Shown: positions 22,695 to 34,775 of the stretch, in pieces
Layout of the letters: each line of letters opens with the position of its first letter
Numbering within the stretch: the stretch's first letter is position 1
Origin: Cephalotus follicularis
Taxonomy: Eukaryota > Streptophyta > Magnoliopsida > Oxalidales > Cephalotaceae
DNA: 64,000 bases
Assembly (NCBI GenBank): GCA_001972305.1
Contig: BDDD01000022.1
Coordinates: 155,590-219,589, forward strand
Direction: 5' to 3'
Program-made: the position numbers and the translations under genes
The notes under the pieces: generated by a model
Told to the model about the DNA's origin: nothing
What the model saw: the letters and a program-made list of their open reading frames with translations, nothing else
Database searches by the model: none

Positions 22695-25600
22695 ATGACT
22701 GAGGTTCTTCAATCATCCCCATCTCATCATCACTTCCCTTCTTCTTCAAGCTCCTCCTCCCCTACTACAACACCATGTGCATACAATGATGACAACAGAA
22801 GCACAAACCTACATCATGCCCTTATTAACAGCGACAATCTCATAACAGACCAAGAAGAAGAAGAAGAAGAAGCTGAGAGAGGGACGAAAGAGAGGGAAAA
22901 GGAAGGAGATCAGTTGTCTATATTGACACTGTTGGTTGCTGCTTTTAGGAGGTCTCTTATTGGGTGTAGTGTTGCTGCTATTAATTGTGAAGAGCTTGGT
23001 CCTTGTTCAATGGAGATTGGGTTGCCAACCAATGTTAGGCATGTTGCACATGTCACCTTTGATAGGTTTAATGGCTTTCTTGGCTTGCCTGTTGAATTTG
23101 AGCCTGAGGTCCCCAGGAGGGCCCCTAGCGCTAGGTTAGTTTCTTTTTACTGCTTATTTAAGCTCATTTCTTTTTTGGGGTTTGTGATTGTTGGGTTTCT
23201 TTTGATACAGAGTTTAGATTTGGGTTTTTGTTCTATAGTATATGTTATCTTGAAAAATTCTTTTCTTGCTTTCATATGAATATTTTGGGTCATTTTTTTC
23301 CTCCTGTTTTAGAGACTTTTTGCATAATTTTAAAATCTTCTATCATTAATGGCATTTTTTATTGACACTTACGTGAAATTTTCAGTGTTTTTTTTTTTGT
23401 TGGTTTGATATCTAAATTTACCTAATATAGTCATATGGATATCGGGGTTGGGTACAAAAATTGTGTCACATGATAAATTAGTTGAATTATTTGGATTTTT
23501 TGGGGTTGGTTCTGATTGCTTTTATTTTTGGTGATTATTTTTTAAAATACTTTTTCTTCGTTTCATATTAGTATTACACCAATTCTTCTTTTGTTTCATT
23601 TTCAAGTTTATGTACAATACAGTCTTGCTCTCTTACCAGATGTTGAATAGCTCCCTTGATCTAATTTTAGCAATTCAGTTGAGAAAGAAAAGAGACTCAT
23701 TTTATAAACGGCTTGTGGAGTGGAAGATATTTCCAATTTATTGAGTATATTCTGTTGGAATTTTAATAATTATTTTTTTTTAGCCAGGACATGTGGTTAC
23801 AGTTATTGACATTGCCAATATACTGTCACATAACATACAACCCAGCAACTTTTCACCTAATTCTGTTCCTCAACAGGAAAAACAGCATATATGGATCCTA
23901 TCTTAACCGACAACAATTTCAGCAGTTTGTTGCTCATGAACAATTTTCATCTGTTTGTTCTATGTTGGGTTCCTTATTTTTCAACTCATTCCAATGTCAA
24001 TTTTCTTCCTCCAATTTTGATATAGTGCAGTACTTATTCATATCTCTTTACTTTGAGTTTGTATAGAAGAGATTCTGGCATGATCAAATGCAAACCTGTT
24101 CGTATTTATTTATTACAATAGTGACCGACATTTCCTTCATTGTAGTGCAAGTGTTTTTGGGGTTTCAACAGAGTCCATGCAGCTTTCATTTGACTCAAGA
24201 GGAAACAGTGTGCCTACCATACTCCTGCTGATGCAAAGGCACTTGTATGCCGAAGGAGGTCTGCAGGTATTTTATTACAGTTTCTTTCTCTCTGCTTCTT
24301 TCTTCTTCTTCCTTCGGATAATCGTTACATTTTCTATATAATCGCTGCTCCAGTAAATTATGATTAATTAACTACTTCCTAGGTGCATTATTAACCAACA
24401 TTCACCTAATGCAGAAGCTTAATTTCCACATTTTTCTTAGATTTGCACAAAAAAGAAGAAATCGTTAACCGGTAAAACCCTGAACGGATATTTAATTTAT
24501 GCTGCTTAAAAGCATTACCTGCAACAACCATAGAAATGGCCAACTTCTTTGTGCAGGCAGAAGGAATTTTTAGAATTAATGCTGAGAACAGTCAGGAGGA
24601 GTATGTTAGAGACAAATTGAACAGGGGAGAGGTACCAAATGGCATTGATGTGCACTGTTTGGCAGGTCTTATAAAGGTGAAGCTTTGCCGTATTGATTAT
24701 AACCATTCTTTTTGATTTTTGTGCATGCATTCAATTTGTTGCCACTTGCCAGCCCATCTTTGCGTTGACATTTTCAATTTTTATAATTTATTTAATGATT
24801 TTTCATATATTGACAGTTCACCTCATTAAAGGTCCTGCTTCTAGGTTTTTCCTGTCATGCTGGTGAACTTGATGTTGAAAACTTTATTTAGCTAACATGA
24901 TTGATTTAATCTGATCTTGTGAAATTATCTAGTTAACCTGAAAAATTTTGTAGGCTTGGTTTAGAGAACTCCCAAGTGGTGTCTTGGACTCTTTTTCACC
25001 GGAGCAGATAATGCAATCTCAGACAGAAGAGGAGTGTACTCAGCTTGTGAGGCTCCTTCCCCCAACGGAAGCTTCTCTGCTGGATTGGGCATTAAACTTG
25101 ATGGCTGATGTTGCACAACTAGAAAATCTAAACAAGATGAACGCACGCAATGTAGCAATGGTGTTTGCACCAAACATGACTCAAGTGAGTGGACATTGCA
25201 CTTGCTAAATCAAAATATATTGCTATTAATTATTGATACCTGAGAAATCCCATACGGTGAGCTTAAGGCTAGTTTGAGTTGTAATAAGATGTTATAATGT
25301 CAATATCTGATATCGTCCTTATAGGTGCTCAATTGTATTTAATTTCGTTCATATGATGCATCTCTTCTATATTTTTGAACTGTAAAGAAACTTACAGAGT
25401 GGAGGGAAAATTTTCTTTCCTCTAAAATATATTCCGATCAAATTAAGGTGCAATAAGAGTTTGTGCGACTTTGTTGATTGCAGATGTCAGACCCGTTGAC
25501 TGCACTGATGCATGCTGTAAGAATGATGAACTTTCTCAAGACTCTTATCATTAAGAAACTTAGAGAGAGAGAAGACTTTGTAGTAGAATCAAATACTGTT

Positions 25601-26089
25601 TCCCCCCTAGAGCCTTCTGATGAAAATGGGCACCAAAGCTATTTACAACCATATCTCCAGGATGCCAATGAGAAATCTGAAGAGGAAAAAGATTTTGTTC
25701 CTGAGGAACCTGCTTTAGAGAGCACCTCTCACCCATCTCAAGATGATTTTACAACCGGAAGTGGATCACAGAATTTCCTAATTTCCATTGAGAACATTAT
25801 TCCTGCAGGAAACCAGTCATTGATTGGCAATTGTCCTTGTGATGTATCTCAGGTTAACTCCTTGACGAATGGACACCAACATGGTGTCTGTACGACTACA
25901 AATGGAGGGGTTCAAACAAACATTCGCAACGGCAAAACTGCTCAATCGAGTAATTTGAATCTCAAGAAGGTTTCAAAGAAGGTAAATGAGCGTTTGAAAG
26001 GTAGAGCAGCTGGACCTGCGGAAAAGAGCAAGGGAATCGGCCAATGCCGTATTAATGCAAGGTCAGAGCTCGTCGAAGCCTGGCGATGA
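22695..26089 (+). CDS. ROPGAP: Rho-of-plants GTPase-activating protein with CRIB domain (five exons, 505 aa)
   Basis: It accelerates GTP hydrolysis by plant ROP/RAC small GTPases, ending their signalling in the cytosol and at the plasma membrane. Exons: 22695-23134, 24146-24266, 24557-24676, 24954-25184 and 25484-26089; all introns are GT-AG and the reading frame is continuous. Residues 1-75 are Ser/His-rich then acidic. The CRIB motif IGLPTNVRHVAHV is at about 108-120 and binds active ROP. The RhoGAP domain spans about 150-335, with the arginine finger in GIFRIN (Arg193) and conserved KMNARNVAMVFAPN near its end. The tail is acidic then basic (KKVSKKVNERLKG) and has no membrane segment. Length and CRIB-RhoGAP order match the plant RopGAP family; the paralogue number cannot be told. 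The start is the first ATG giving an unbroken exon 1. No disabling change is seen, so I take it as functional. Confidence 0.95.
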
Positions 26090-27355
26090 AGAACACTGGA
26101 TACAGTGATGGGAGCTTCAGGGATCGAATCCCCACTGGTGAATCAATTTGGCTCGCTCTCTTTTTCTTTTGGAAATGTATTGAATCGAGTCCTGTGTGTT
26201 TTGTAAGTGGTTCTTGCTGAAGTGTCTTTTATTTGTTTCTTGCTTATATTAACATTTGCTTAACCCAGTGTAACATTTATCTGACTTTTCCTAGTACAGC
26301 CTTTGATCAATTGAATTTCTTGTTCCACTAACTTTAACATAACACTGCTTAATATTGCGTTCCTCATATATATTGTTATTCAAAGGATGCAAGATTCTAA
26401 AGGATGTATATGTATAAACACGAATTGAATTAAACCAAAAATGCCCATCATATTCAAACTGATACCAAATATTGTTATTTCAATTTAGACGAATCATATC
26501 TTACAAAACCACCTTTCACACCTCATACACCACAAGAATGGGAAAATTTTCAGTTATGAGGTTTAAGAGTTTTCTCCAAGTCCAGGAGTTGCTCCCTTAA
26601 GCAATTCCCAGAAAGTTCTTCCTCTTAATAGAAACTGATCATTTACCCCAAAGGAAGTCTTGTTTTTGCAGCAACTCCCAAATACGCTTCATCATGGATG
26701 CTTTGTTCCATTCATTGAGCCTTGTAATTCCTAGCCCGCCTTCATCATTTGGCGTGCACACCATCTTCCATTGCAAAACACAAAGGAAACTGGGAAAGTA
26801 TCTCGCATCTTGGGTGGTGCTTGAAACATTATTTCTGTTTCACGGCCTCACCATTCATTGAATTTTGAGACAAACTTTCGCATTATTGCAACTTATTAAC
26901 TAATCTAAAAACATATTTATGAGAAGTTTTTTAAATATTTATCGTAGAAAAACCGTTTATACTTAACTAACGTGGAATAACTTATTGGCGACAAAGTTCA
27001 AGTGATAGGCACAAACCACAATCATTGAATGGTGCGCTTTAGCTATGTGTAATTCCTTCATGTCAGTTGCTTCGTGTAGTCCAACCAAACTTCCAAGTAC
27101 AAATGGGGAATAATTATGATCCCACTACACACAGGGCTCACAAACTATAGCACTGCACAGATTATGCATTGAGATACCATATTCCTTGTGCATGCATGTG
27201 TAGAGGTGTTCATTTTGCATTGAAAACCGAAACAATCAGCGGTTTTGTTATTTCTGTTTTTGATGAATTCGTCTTTTTGTTATCGGTTCAATTTTTGGTT
27301 TAACCAAAATAGTTTGGTTAAAACTGAAAACTCAACTTATTATTATTCTTTTTTT
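26090..27355. other. 3' flank of the RopGAP gene and intergenic DNA
   Basis: The first 200-300 bp presumably hold the RopGAP 3' untranslated region, though no single polyadenylation site stands out. A LINE relic is listed separately. At 27200-27330 there are repeated accgaaa and ggtttaacc-type motifs, a low-complexity pattern frequent in plant intergenic DNA. The last five bases before element 2 (gttat) are its target duplication. Confidence 0.5.
26565..26830 (-). pseudogene. LINE (L1-type) reverse transcriptase C-terminal fragment
   Basis: The minus strand reads a segment with TPNDEGGLGITRLNEWNKA followed by IWELLQK and LWGKW. This is the region just after the reverse transcriptase core of plant L1-type retrotransposons, where GGLG...WN.A...K..W is well conserved. 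It is broken by in-frame stops soon after LWGK. No start, endonuclease or poly-A tail was found, so this is an isolated relic. Confidence 0.7.
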
Positions 27356-27360
27356 GTTAT

Positions 27361-27871
27361 TGAAATGGGAAAAATTTTGTCCATAAACAGTGTTACGTGT
27401 CCTCGGGAAAACAAGATAAATGTCATCCAGGGCTATAGACATGTGATCGGGCGTTACCAGTTTGAAGGAGTAACTCACAGTAACGTTTTGACGCAAAATC
27501 AGGTGAAGAATCAGGAAAATGACGAGATACTTGGCATTTTCTTAGGGGTACAATAATCATCTCCGCAAGTCAATGAAGACAGTTACAACCAAGCTCCTAT
27601 AAATACAGGAATCAAATATTTTACACAGATCCGTCATTTTTATACACTTTAAGCACCTTTGTATTGTCTTGACTGCCTTTTCTGACTTAAGCATCGGAGA
27701 GTCCCCGGGAGTGAAATCTCCTGGACCTACGATCAGTTTGCTTCATTTGTGCAGGGAAGACGATCAAACACCAACCAAAACACCATCTCTCGGAGGATTA
27801 GCAGCATTTTCTCTACAAATCAAAGCCTTACACGTGGGGTAATATTGAGGGAGTGATTTCTGTATCAACAG
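27361..27871 (+). repeat. 5' LTR of element 2
   Basis: It starts TGAAATGGGA (the other copy TGATATGGGA) and ends GTATCAACA. A TATAAATAC core lies at about 27599. At 511 bp it is close to the 510-bp partner, with many transition differences. Confidence 0.92.
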
Positions 27872-27872
27872 T

Positions 27873-27890
27873 TGGCGCCGTCTGTGGGAG
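27873..27890 (+). other. Primer-binding site of element 2
   Basis: TTGGCGCCGTCTGTGGGA lies one base after the 5' LTR and is the same sequence as in element 1. Confidence 0.82.
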
Positions 27891-27923
27891 CGCTTCAAAA
27901 AGCTTTCAGACCAAGACTGAATC

Positions 27924-28581
27924 ATGCCTCCGAGAAGAAACAACAATAACAACAACTTTGCGGCCGATGGCAGCCAGGCTCTTACTGGAAATCAACCACC
28001 TACCACTGGCCAAGTTGTTGCCATCGACCAAGCTCCAATTATTGGGGAGCAATTCAACCAGCTGCTCCACGAAGTGGGGCGCCTTACTACCCTGTTGACA
28101 ACCAATCTAGCCAACCAGAATCAGGTCAGACCAGCTCGACCAATCATCCAAGAACAATCTGGTCTGAGTAGACCATTCGTGGAGATACAACGGCCCCAAG
28201 GGGTAAGGCGAAACCCGCCGAGGAGGGCCATGCGCCCCCCAAGGCAGTCAGGGGTTGATACACCCCTGAGGAGAAGACCAGAGATTAATACATTTCTGAG
28301 GGCAGAGTCCTCGATTGCCAGGGATCACAGCAACAATCCTCGGTCTGAGCATCCCGAGCAGAAACCAATGGAAGTGGATCGCCTAGTAGATGCCGAGGAG
28401 ACCCGACCACGCTCCCACGCTTCGCGCAGGACTGAAACAGTGCATGGGAGTAGGTCGGCCCATTCAGCCACATTGGTTGGGCAGTCACAAGTTTCTAGCA
28501 AGACTAGGAACATCGAGGATATGGAGCAAACCATGAACATGAGGTTTGCAGAGATGGAGAGAAGGCTCCGAGGAGCCGAGC
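27924..28581 (+). pseudogene. Tat gag of element 2, N-terminal part
   Basis: It begins at an ATG 34 bp after the primer-binding site with a basic Asn-rich start (MPPRRNNNNNN), homologous to the element 1 gag N-terminus. It stays open for 219 codons, to the point where LTR X is inserted. The last matching residues are the RNIEDMEQ...EMERRLRGAE heptad region, also found in element 1. The rest of the gene resumes at 35409. The bases before the insertion (cgagc, 28577-28581) are its left target duplication. Confidence 0.88.
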
Positions 28582-29081
28582 TGTAACGCCCCAAACCCCA
28601 AGGGTGGACCCCCAAGATTTGACGCGCTACTAACAGTATCATTCATTTACCAATATTCAGTGAAAATTAAAAACTTTTAACAATATAATAATACATGCGG
28701 AATAATCCAAAAAAATATCACTTGAGTGGATAAAACCCAGTGTCATACAATACAGTTCATAAAAGCCCTGCCACAGACCGGCAGGTCATGAAACAAAATA
28801 CAATTTCATCTTTATACTCTTGGGCCGTCGAACTACAATAAGAGGGAGGAGACTCACCCGGGGTTTCAATCATCAGCTTGCTGTGAAGCTCCATATGTAC
28901 CTGACCCATTACATTACAATGCAATGGGTCAGCGACCACTGGTCGTGTAGGAATTACTACCCATGCAAATGTGGAGTGCAATGCAGCATGTATGCAATGA
29001 GAGATGCAATAACAGTACAATCCATACAATCCATTCAACACAATTATTCATTCTATAACAGACCTTAACAGTCATTAACAA

Positions 29082-29706
29082 TGTCACACCCGTTCCCTAC
29101 AATAACCAATATCCTACCGAGAACGGATATGACGTCCCACATGACAACTTCCTTTCGGAAGTCACCATATGGATTTATATAAAACTCACTTTAAACTTGG
29201 AAATCAAAAAGTTAAAACGTTTCCAAAACTTTGAAAATTTTTCCTAACTCTTAAATTTTTACGAAAATCGGGCATGTAGCATCTATTTATAGGACTATGC
29301 CCCCTGTAAATAAAAACACATTTTATAAACACACTCCCGAAGGAGGAATCAACAGTTTATAATGGGGCTCAGCCCTCAGCAAACCACATTTTTAAAACAG
29401 TAAACATGGGTTGGGCTCAGCCTCAACCATTTCAACAAGCGATAAAGTAAATATATCGGGCTCGGCCCTTTTTAAAGCAAAACCATAATAGAAAACCGTT
29501 TATATAAACCAAAAGTAAATGCATAATTGAAATGTAATGTAATGCTGCTATGTATGTATTGAAATCCTGGTAGCATGCCCTGCCTCCGTGGTCAATCATC
29601 AACAGCAACAAAATAACAATATTAATATTTAATAAAATGTCATTCACGAAATCTTCGCGCTCACGTGTTATGAAATTTAGCCTCGTAAATGTGACGGGGC
29701 GTCACA
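29082..29706 (-). repeat. 3' LTR of Y
   Basis: The minus strand holds the block also seen in family A solo LTRs: GGGCATGCTACC, then GGGCTGAGCCC, TCCTTCGGGAGTGTG and GGGGGCATAGTCC in the same order. It is only 625 bp because the long 5' part of the family A LTR has no counterpart here. Confidence 0.72.
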
Positions 29707-29758
29707 ATCTCCCCCCCTTAAGAAATTTCGTCCCCGAAATTTATTCACATCACATGAT

Positions 29759-29809
29759 GAAGAAAACTGAGTACTGTTTGCGCATTTCTTCCATAGTTTC
29801 ACAAAAAGT
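29759..29809 (-). pseudogene. Chromodomain tail relic of Y integrase
   Basis: On the minus strand a short frame reads ETMEEMRKQYSVFF about 40 bp before the purine tract. Chromoviruses of the Tekay and related clades end integrase with a chromodomain closing in a W E..E.MR..YP.LF pattern at this position. Stops surround it. The match is short, so the call rests on motif plus position. Confidence 0.5.
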
Positions 29810-32507
29810 ATCTATCACATGATCTCTCTAAAAGAATTGATCTCGTATGTCATGAATCTGTACTGGTATACTCTCTCAACATCACACATGGAAACTATCA
29901 TAGATGCATTCCAGCTCTGTAGATAAGTTGAAATTGGTATACTAACGCACTAATACGTAGAGTAGTCTCGAATGATCCAATGTCATTGGAACTGAGCCTT
30001 TCGCAAGTTTTCTAGCTTAATCACTCTTGTACCGTAATGCCTGTAGTAACACTTTTTCATCCAGCTGAAACTTCATGTTCTCTCGACATTTGTTTACGAA
30101 CCCCGCACCGATACTATCCCAACATGAGTGTGTGTTGTCAACCATATAACATGCATGGAGGTGCCAAGCCACTATCCTGTATCTATGAAAGTCATAAGAC
30201 AAGCCCATCTTAGAACTATTCTCGCTCAATCACGCTTCCACTGCGCCACTCTGATGGAATCCCGTGCATTAGTGCTGATATAGTCGCACCCCCAAATAGA
30301 TCATACATGAGTCGAATCGACAAAAATGAGCCGTTGGATAGGTCATCCCAGTATGACTTATATCTTATCGCACCTTAGCTGTGTCCGTGTTGGTCATATA
30401 ATGGAGTCCTTTGCGACATGCTCCCATATAACGTCAAAAACCATATAAGCCACCCATTCAAGCCAATAGATACGTTTGTGGGGTCAACGAGGTACACGAA
30501 CATCATATGTGTCGAATCGACAACGCTTGGACAGCGAGTAAGGAACGAAGTCCTATGTCCATTTGATATTCCGTATCCAACTGTACAAGAAAATTCCAGT
30601 AGCCCAAGCGTCGAATGAACAACGTGTACTTGGAGCACACAACTATTACATGGTCAACCAACACTTGATAAGCATCGAGCCAAAATCTCTTGAGGGACAT
30701 TAGTATTCCGTTACATAGCTATGCAACACATGATCTCCACCGCAATCCACCAATAGCAAGGATGTCTGGAGACAAAACTGAAAAGGCATGCGTATCGATT
30801 GATCGATGAATCAATATGAAGCCAGCCAAGCCACGCAATCAGAATCCCCCTCAAGCGCCCGTACGTATGCAAGCAAGAAGTTATTCGAACGAACCATGAT
30901 CCAAAACGATGAATAGTCAACATCAAATGTGTGGAAACGTCAAGAGAATCAATGCTTGCATCGATAGGCGTGATGTAAGAATGAGTAAAACTTTTGGTGC
31001 GGATAATCAAGGCTGACGATCGAAGCATCGTGTACAAAATGCATAGGCTCAAAGCACCATGAAGGCAGGTTGTATATACTCATGTCTATCATGCGTACAA
31101 ACGCCAGCACACGCAGAAGAATATGCACATAAATACGTAGAGAAGCCTCGTGCAAACACCGCATTACGCATTCATAATCGCTAAGCGAGCAGCAAAAAGT
31201 GCACAGAATAGCATGCGTACAAGCTCTTCGTGTGGACAACGAATGCATCGTCGCATAAAACATACACGAACGCACATCAAGATGCACACGCAACAGCCAA
31301 GCGCACAACAATTTGCATTGCTAGCACAAGGGCACAACAATCATAGCGTACTCTTCCGCTTGAAAGTATAGAGCAGCTGTAATAACTTGAAGTTTCGTTG
31401 TTACTTTACAATGAGTTGCTGGTATGTTGAACATCTCATTATCAAAACTGCGATATTTCTCTTCATGCTGTTCTACCAGAAGTGCTCCCTCCAACAACGA
31501 CACACCTGGTACTATTTGGTTGTATCGCGGAAAAATGATTTATGTCTTTCACAAAAACTCATGTATGACGGCTTCATCGTGAGACAAACATAACCTGTCC
31601 CATACATCAACGTTCTGTTGTCTCAAAGCGAGCAATCAGTGTGATTACAATTCTATCACCGAGCATCGCTGATCCGGTCCTGCAATATCGGTCTCTCCCG
31701 AAGAGCAAACGATAGAGCTCTCATGCGTAAAGCTGATAGGATCATGTGCAATGATCGGAAAACTCATCCGAAGATAAGCAAGAGAAGTAGAAAGCTTCTT
31801 ACTCAAAGCATCTGTAATCACGTTTGCCTTGGGTATTCGTTAACATAATCGAAATCTTTCATCGTCTCCACCAAGCTCTACTCGAGGCTCGAATCCCTGT
31901 CGATAAGGATCTACATATAGCCGACATTCGTCCACAATAGATGATGTCTTCTAGACATAGCCTTATAGGCTAAATCTTTCGTTGTACTCTGTTAATGATT
32001 TCACTAAGTACTCAAGCAGAACGTACTATACTGGTTACCTGAACCTCTTCTGACAATTCGTCACTGTCAACGATTCGTCATCGTGATGCTGCCCTGGAAC
32101 ATATGCAAGAACCACATAGTAGTTTCTCCAATGCATTTAGAGTGTTCTATCGCGTACATCACGCCTTAATAGTTTACAAGTCTCGAATAGCTAGGCTATA
32201 GCCCGCTAGAACTATGTCTCAGACATATCAATTAGTAAAAGGGCAATAGAGGAGATAACGTCCTCGCGACTAACTCGGCCGCTAGCCAAACAAAAGATGG
32301 TATCCAAGAATATCTCCGATCTCAAAATCCTTATCCTTACATCTTATTCTAGCTCTACATCAAACATCTATCTAGTAACCATAAAATATCTTACTATTCA
32401 TATCCACAACGGGACCATCTTACTGACCACGGGGCATGCTACCGAACACATGACATGCAATGCATGATATGCAAGAGTTTAAAAAACCTTTTGAAAACAT
32501 TTCACTT

Positions 32508-32587
32508 ATTTAATAAAATGTCATTCACGAAATCTTCGCGCTCACGTGTTATGAAATTTAGCCTCGTAAATGTGACGGGGCGTCACA
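32508..32587 (-). repeat. 80-bp remnant of the 5' LTR of Y
   Basis: Identical by eye over all 80 bases to 29627-29706. Similarity stops abruptly at 32508. Just beyond it (about 32428-32480) a gaccacggggcatgctacc segment matches the same LTR family in the opposite orientation, suggesting a rearranged end. Confidence 0.75.
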
Positions 32588-32835
32588 AACAGTCCTTATA
32601 AATCCTTCCTCGGCATCCCCTACTTAGGGAGGAGCTGTAGACACACTCCGGACATGGAAGGCAGAGGAGCCGGGACATGAATAAACATTACATTTTAGGT
32701 AGACCAGTTCCTTGGATTCCTCGGCTTTAGGAAGAGCAATATACGTGCTCTAGGCGTTAAGGCAGAGGAGAGGAACTTAAATATTCATTACTACATTATA
32801 TAGTAACAGTAACAGTAACAGTCATTCAGTCAGTG

Positions 32836-32993
32836 TGGCTTAGCTCGGTCGGTGATCCCCGTAGGGCTCAGATCGGTCGGTGATCCGTTGGCTCAGCTCA
32901 GTCGATGATCCGTTGGCTCAGCTCAGTCGATGATCCATTGGCTCAGCTCAGTCGACGATCCCCGTAGGGCTCAGCTCGGTCGGTGATCCAGTC
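32836..32993. repeat. Short tandem array in LTR X
   Basis: About six copies of a 25-29 bp unit, ggctcagctcagtcgatgatcc with variants carrying an extra cccgtagg, lie end to end. It is non-coding. Confidence 0.85.
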
Positions 32994-33239
32994 ATTACAG
33001 TTAGTACATTGACACTACATTAACACTACATTGACAGTACATTAACATTATGGTAACACTACATTTCTATTCATTGTGAGGTCTGCCTTTAATACACTAC
33101 ACTATAGCTCTATTACATTACACTACACTACATTTATTTGATTTATTATTATTCTTTCACTTCACACAACAGCTACACAGGTCCTCCTCGGGCTCCTAGG
33201 TTGGGCATGGTTCAATATACATTCTAAAGCGCACAACCA

Positions 33240-34775
33240 CATACATTGTACGCATGGAACAGGGCGCATCACCCACATGCATGGAACGCATGCTAGGCAT
33301 TTATTCATGCGCTAACGTTACATGTATAGGATTGCATGCTCGGATGCATGCATGGAGGCATGGCATGGCATGCTTGGGGAGCACTATTTGGTATGCTCAG
33401 GTGTAAGAGTGACGTGCTTGCTAGCACTGCACGGACGCATGCATAGAGTGCCATCTCCGTTTGCTCGGACGCATGCATGCTCGGAATGGAGAGCTCAGAT
33501 GCCCTGCATGCTAGGCATATGGATGCATGCTCGGCACATGGATGCATGCTCAGAAGGCATGCTGTGGAGAGCTCAGCGCATTACAGTGCATGGTGCGCAT
33601 GGCAGAGGAGAGTTCGGCATGCTGGTGCATGGGTGCCACGCTTGGGCGCAAGGTGCACGATGCTGCATGCATGCTCGACTCATCACATTGGCATGCTTGG
33701 CGAATAGCCAAAGGAGAGCTCGGATGCGTACATACTCGGGCATTCATTGTTGCATGCTTCATGATGCCTGCATGGAGAATGCTCGGCGCCATGGCATGCA
33801 TGGGTCACATGCACTGGACATTCACATTGGAGAGCTCGGGTGCACCTCATGGCGTGGTCGACAGACATGCCCTTGACGCACATAAGGACGAGCTCGGATG
33901 CATGTTATGGGGAGATCGACACTTAGGAGTGCTCGGGCGCCACAGTGGAGAGCTCGACATGCACACTTGGAGAGTTCGTCACTATGTTATGCTCGGACAC
34001 ATAGTTTGGAGAGCTCGGTCTTTCACTGTGGAGAGCTTAGGTGCATGGATAGTGGAGAGCCATGGTTGGCATACTTCGGACGCACGCCACATTGAGAGAG
34101 CTTAGCTTTGCGTGCTCAGGACGCATGCATGAACAGTGGATTGCATGGCACATTGTGGCATCCTCGGGCATTCGCCAGTGGAGAGCTTGGGCGCATAGCA
34201 CATGGCAGCTATGGCGTATTGCACTAACTTATCCTCAGACGCGTGTCCTTGGACGCATGTTGGCAGTGGTTGAGCGTCTTATGCCCAGCATCTCGGACGC
34301 ATGGCAGGGGAGGGCCATGCTCGGCACTAATGGCACCTCGGCACTATTGGCACCTCGGCGCATGCTCCTTCGACGTTCGCGGTAGTGAGCTCGGCACTTG
34401 GTGCTCGGGCACTGGCGCATCCTCGGACGCATGCCAGGGGAAGGCCATGGTTGGCTCCTCGGCACATGGGCACATGACATAAGTAGGCATGCTTGGAGAG
34501 CTCTGGCATTTGACGTTGCACGCTGAGGACGCATGCATGGGTGGTAGGATGTATCCTTGGCATATGCACGACAGGACGCATCCTGGCGCATGGCAGAGGA
34601 TGTTGGCACACAACGCTGCATGCTTGGGAAGCATGCATGGCCCATGGATGCATGCTCGGGATGCATGGCGTACGGCGCTAACCTGCCTGGGAGTAAGGCA
34701 TGGCGCGTTTCTTGGGCGCACACGCTACAGCTTGCTCGGCACATGGCAAGCATGTGAGCATGGCGTACTAGGAGT
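33240..34775. repeat. GCATGC/CATGCATG-rich repeat array in LTR X
   Basis: Degenerate short units (gcatgctcgg, ggagagctcgg, gcatgcatgctcgg, cggacgcatg) recur for about 1.5 kb. Palindromes GCATGC, TGCATGCA, CATGCATG and GAGCTC are very frequent, so both strands carry the same words. The array creates long overlapping open frames on both strands that are rich in Ala, His, Met and Cys, which I treat as artefacts. CATGCATG is the RY element recognised by plant B3-domain factors; whether it is bound here is unknown. Confidence 0.85.

Larger units (their letters stand above)
29082..32587 (-). mobile_element. Chromovirus fragment 'Y' (Tekay/Del-like) nested in LTR X
   Basis: Flanking pentamers are aacaa (29077-29081) and aacag (32588-32592), a target duplication with one mismatch. 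On the minus strand a 625-bp 3' LTR (29706 down to 29082) starts TGTGACGCCCC and ends GGGTGTGACA. Just before it lies the purine-rich TTAAGGGGGGGAGAT, preceded by TTTCGGGGACGAAATTTC, which is typical of the 3' end of Tekay-type elements. The 5' LTR is reduced to its first 80 bp (32508-32587), identical to the 3' copy. The remaining 2.8 kb of internal DNA has no intact domain apart from a chromodomain tail relic. Family A solo LTRs share a block with this LTR. Confidence 0.7.
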
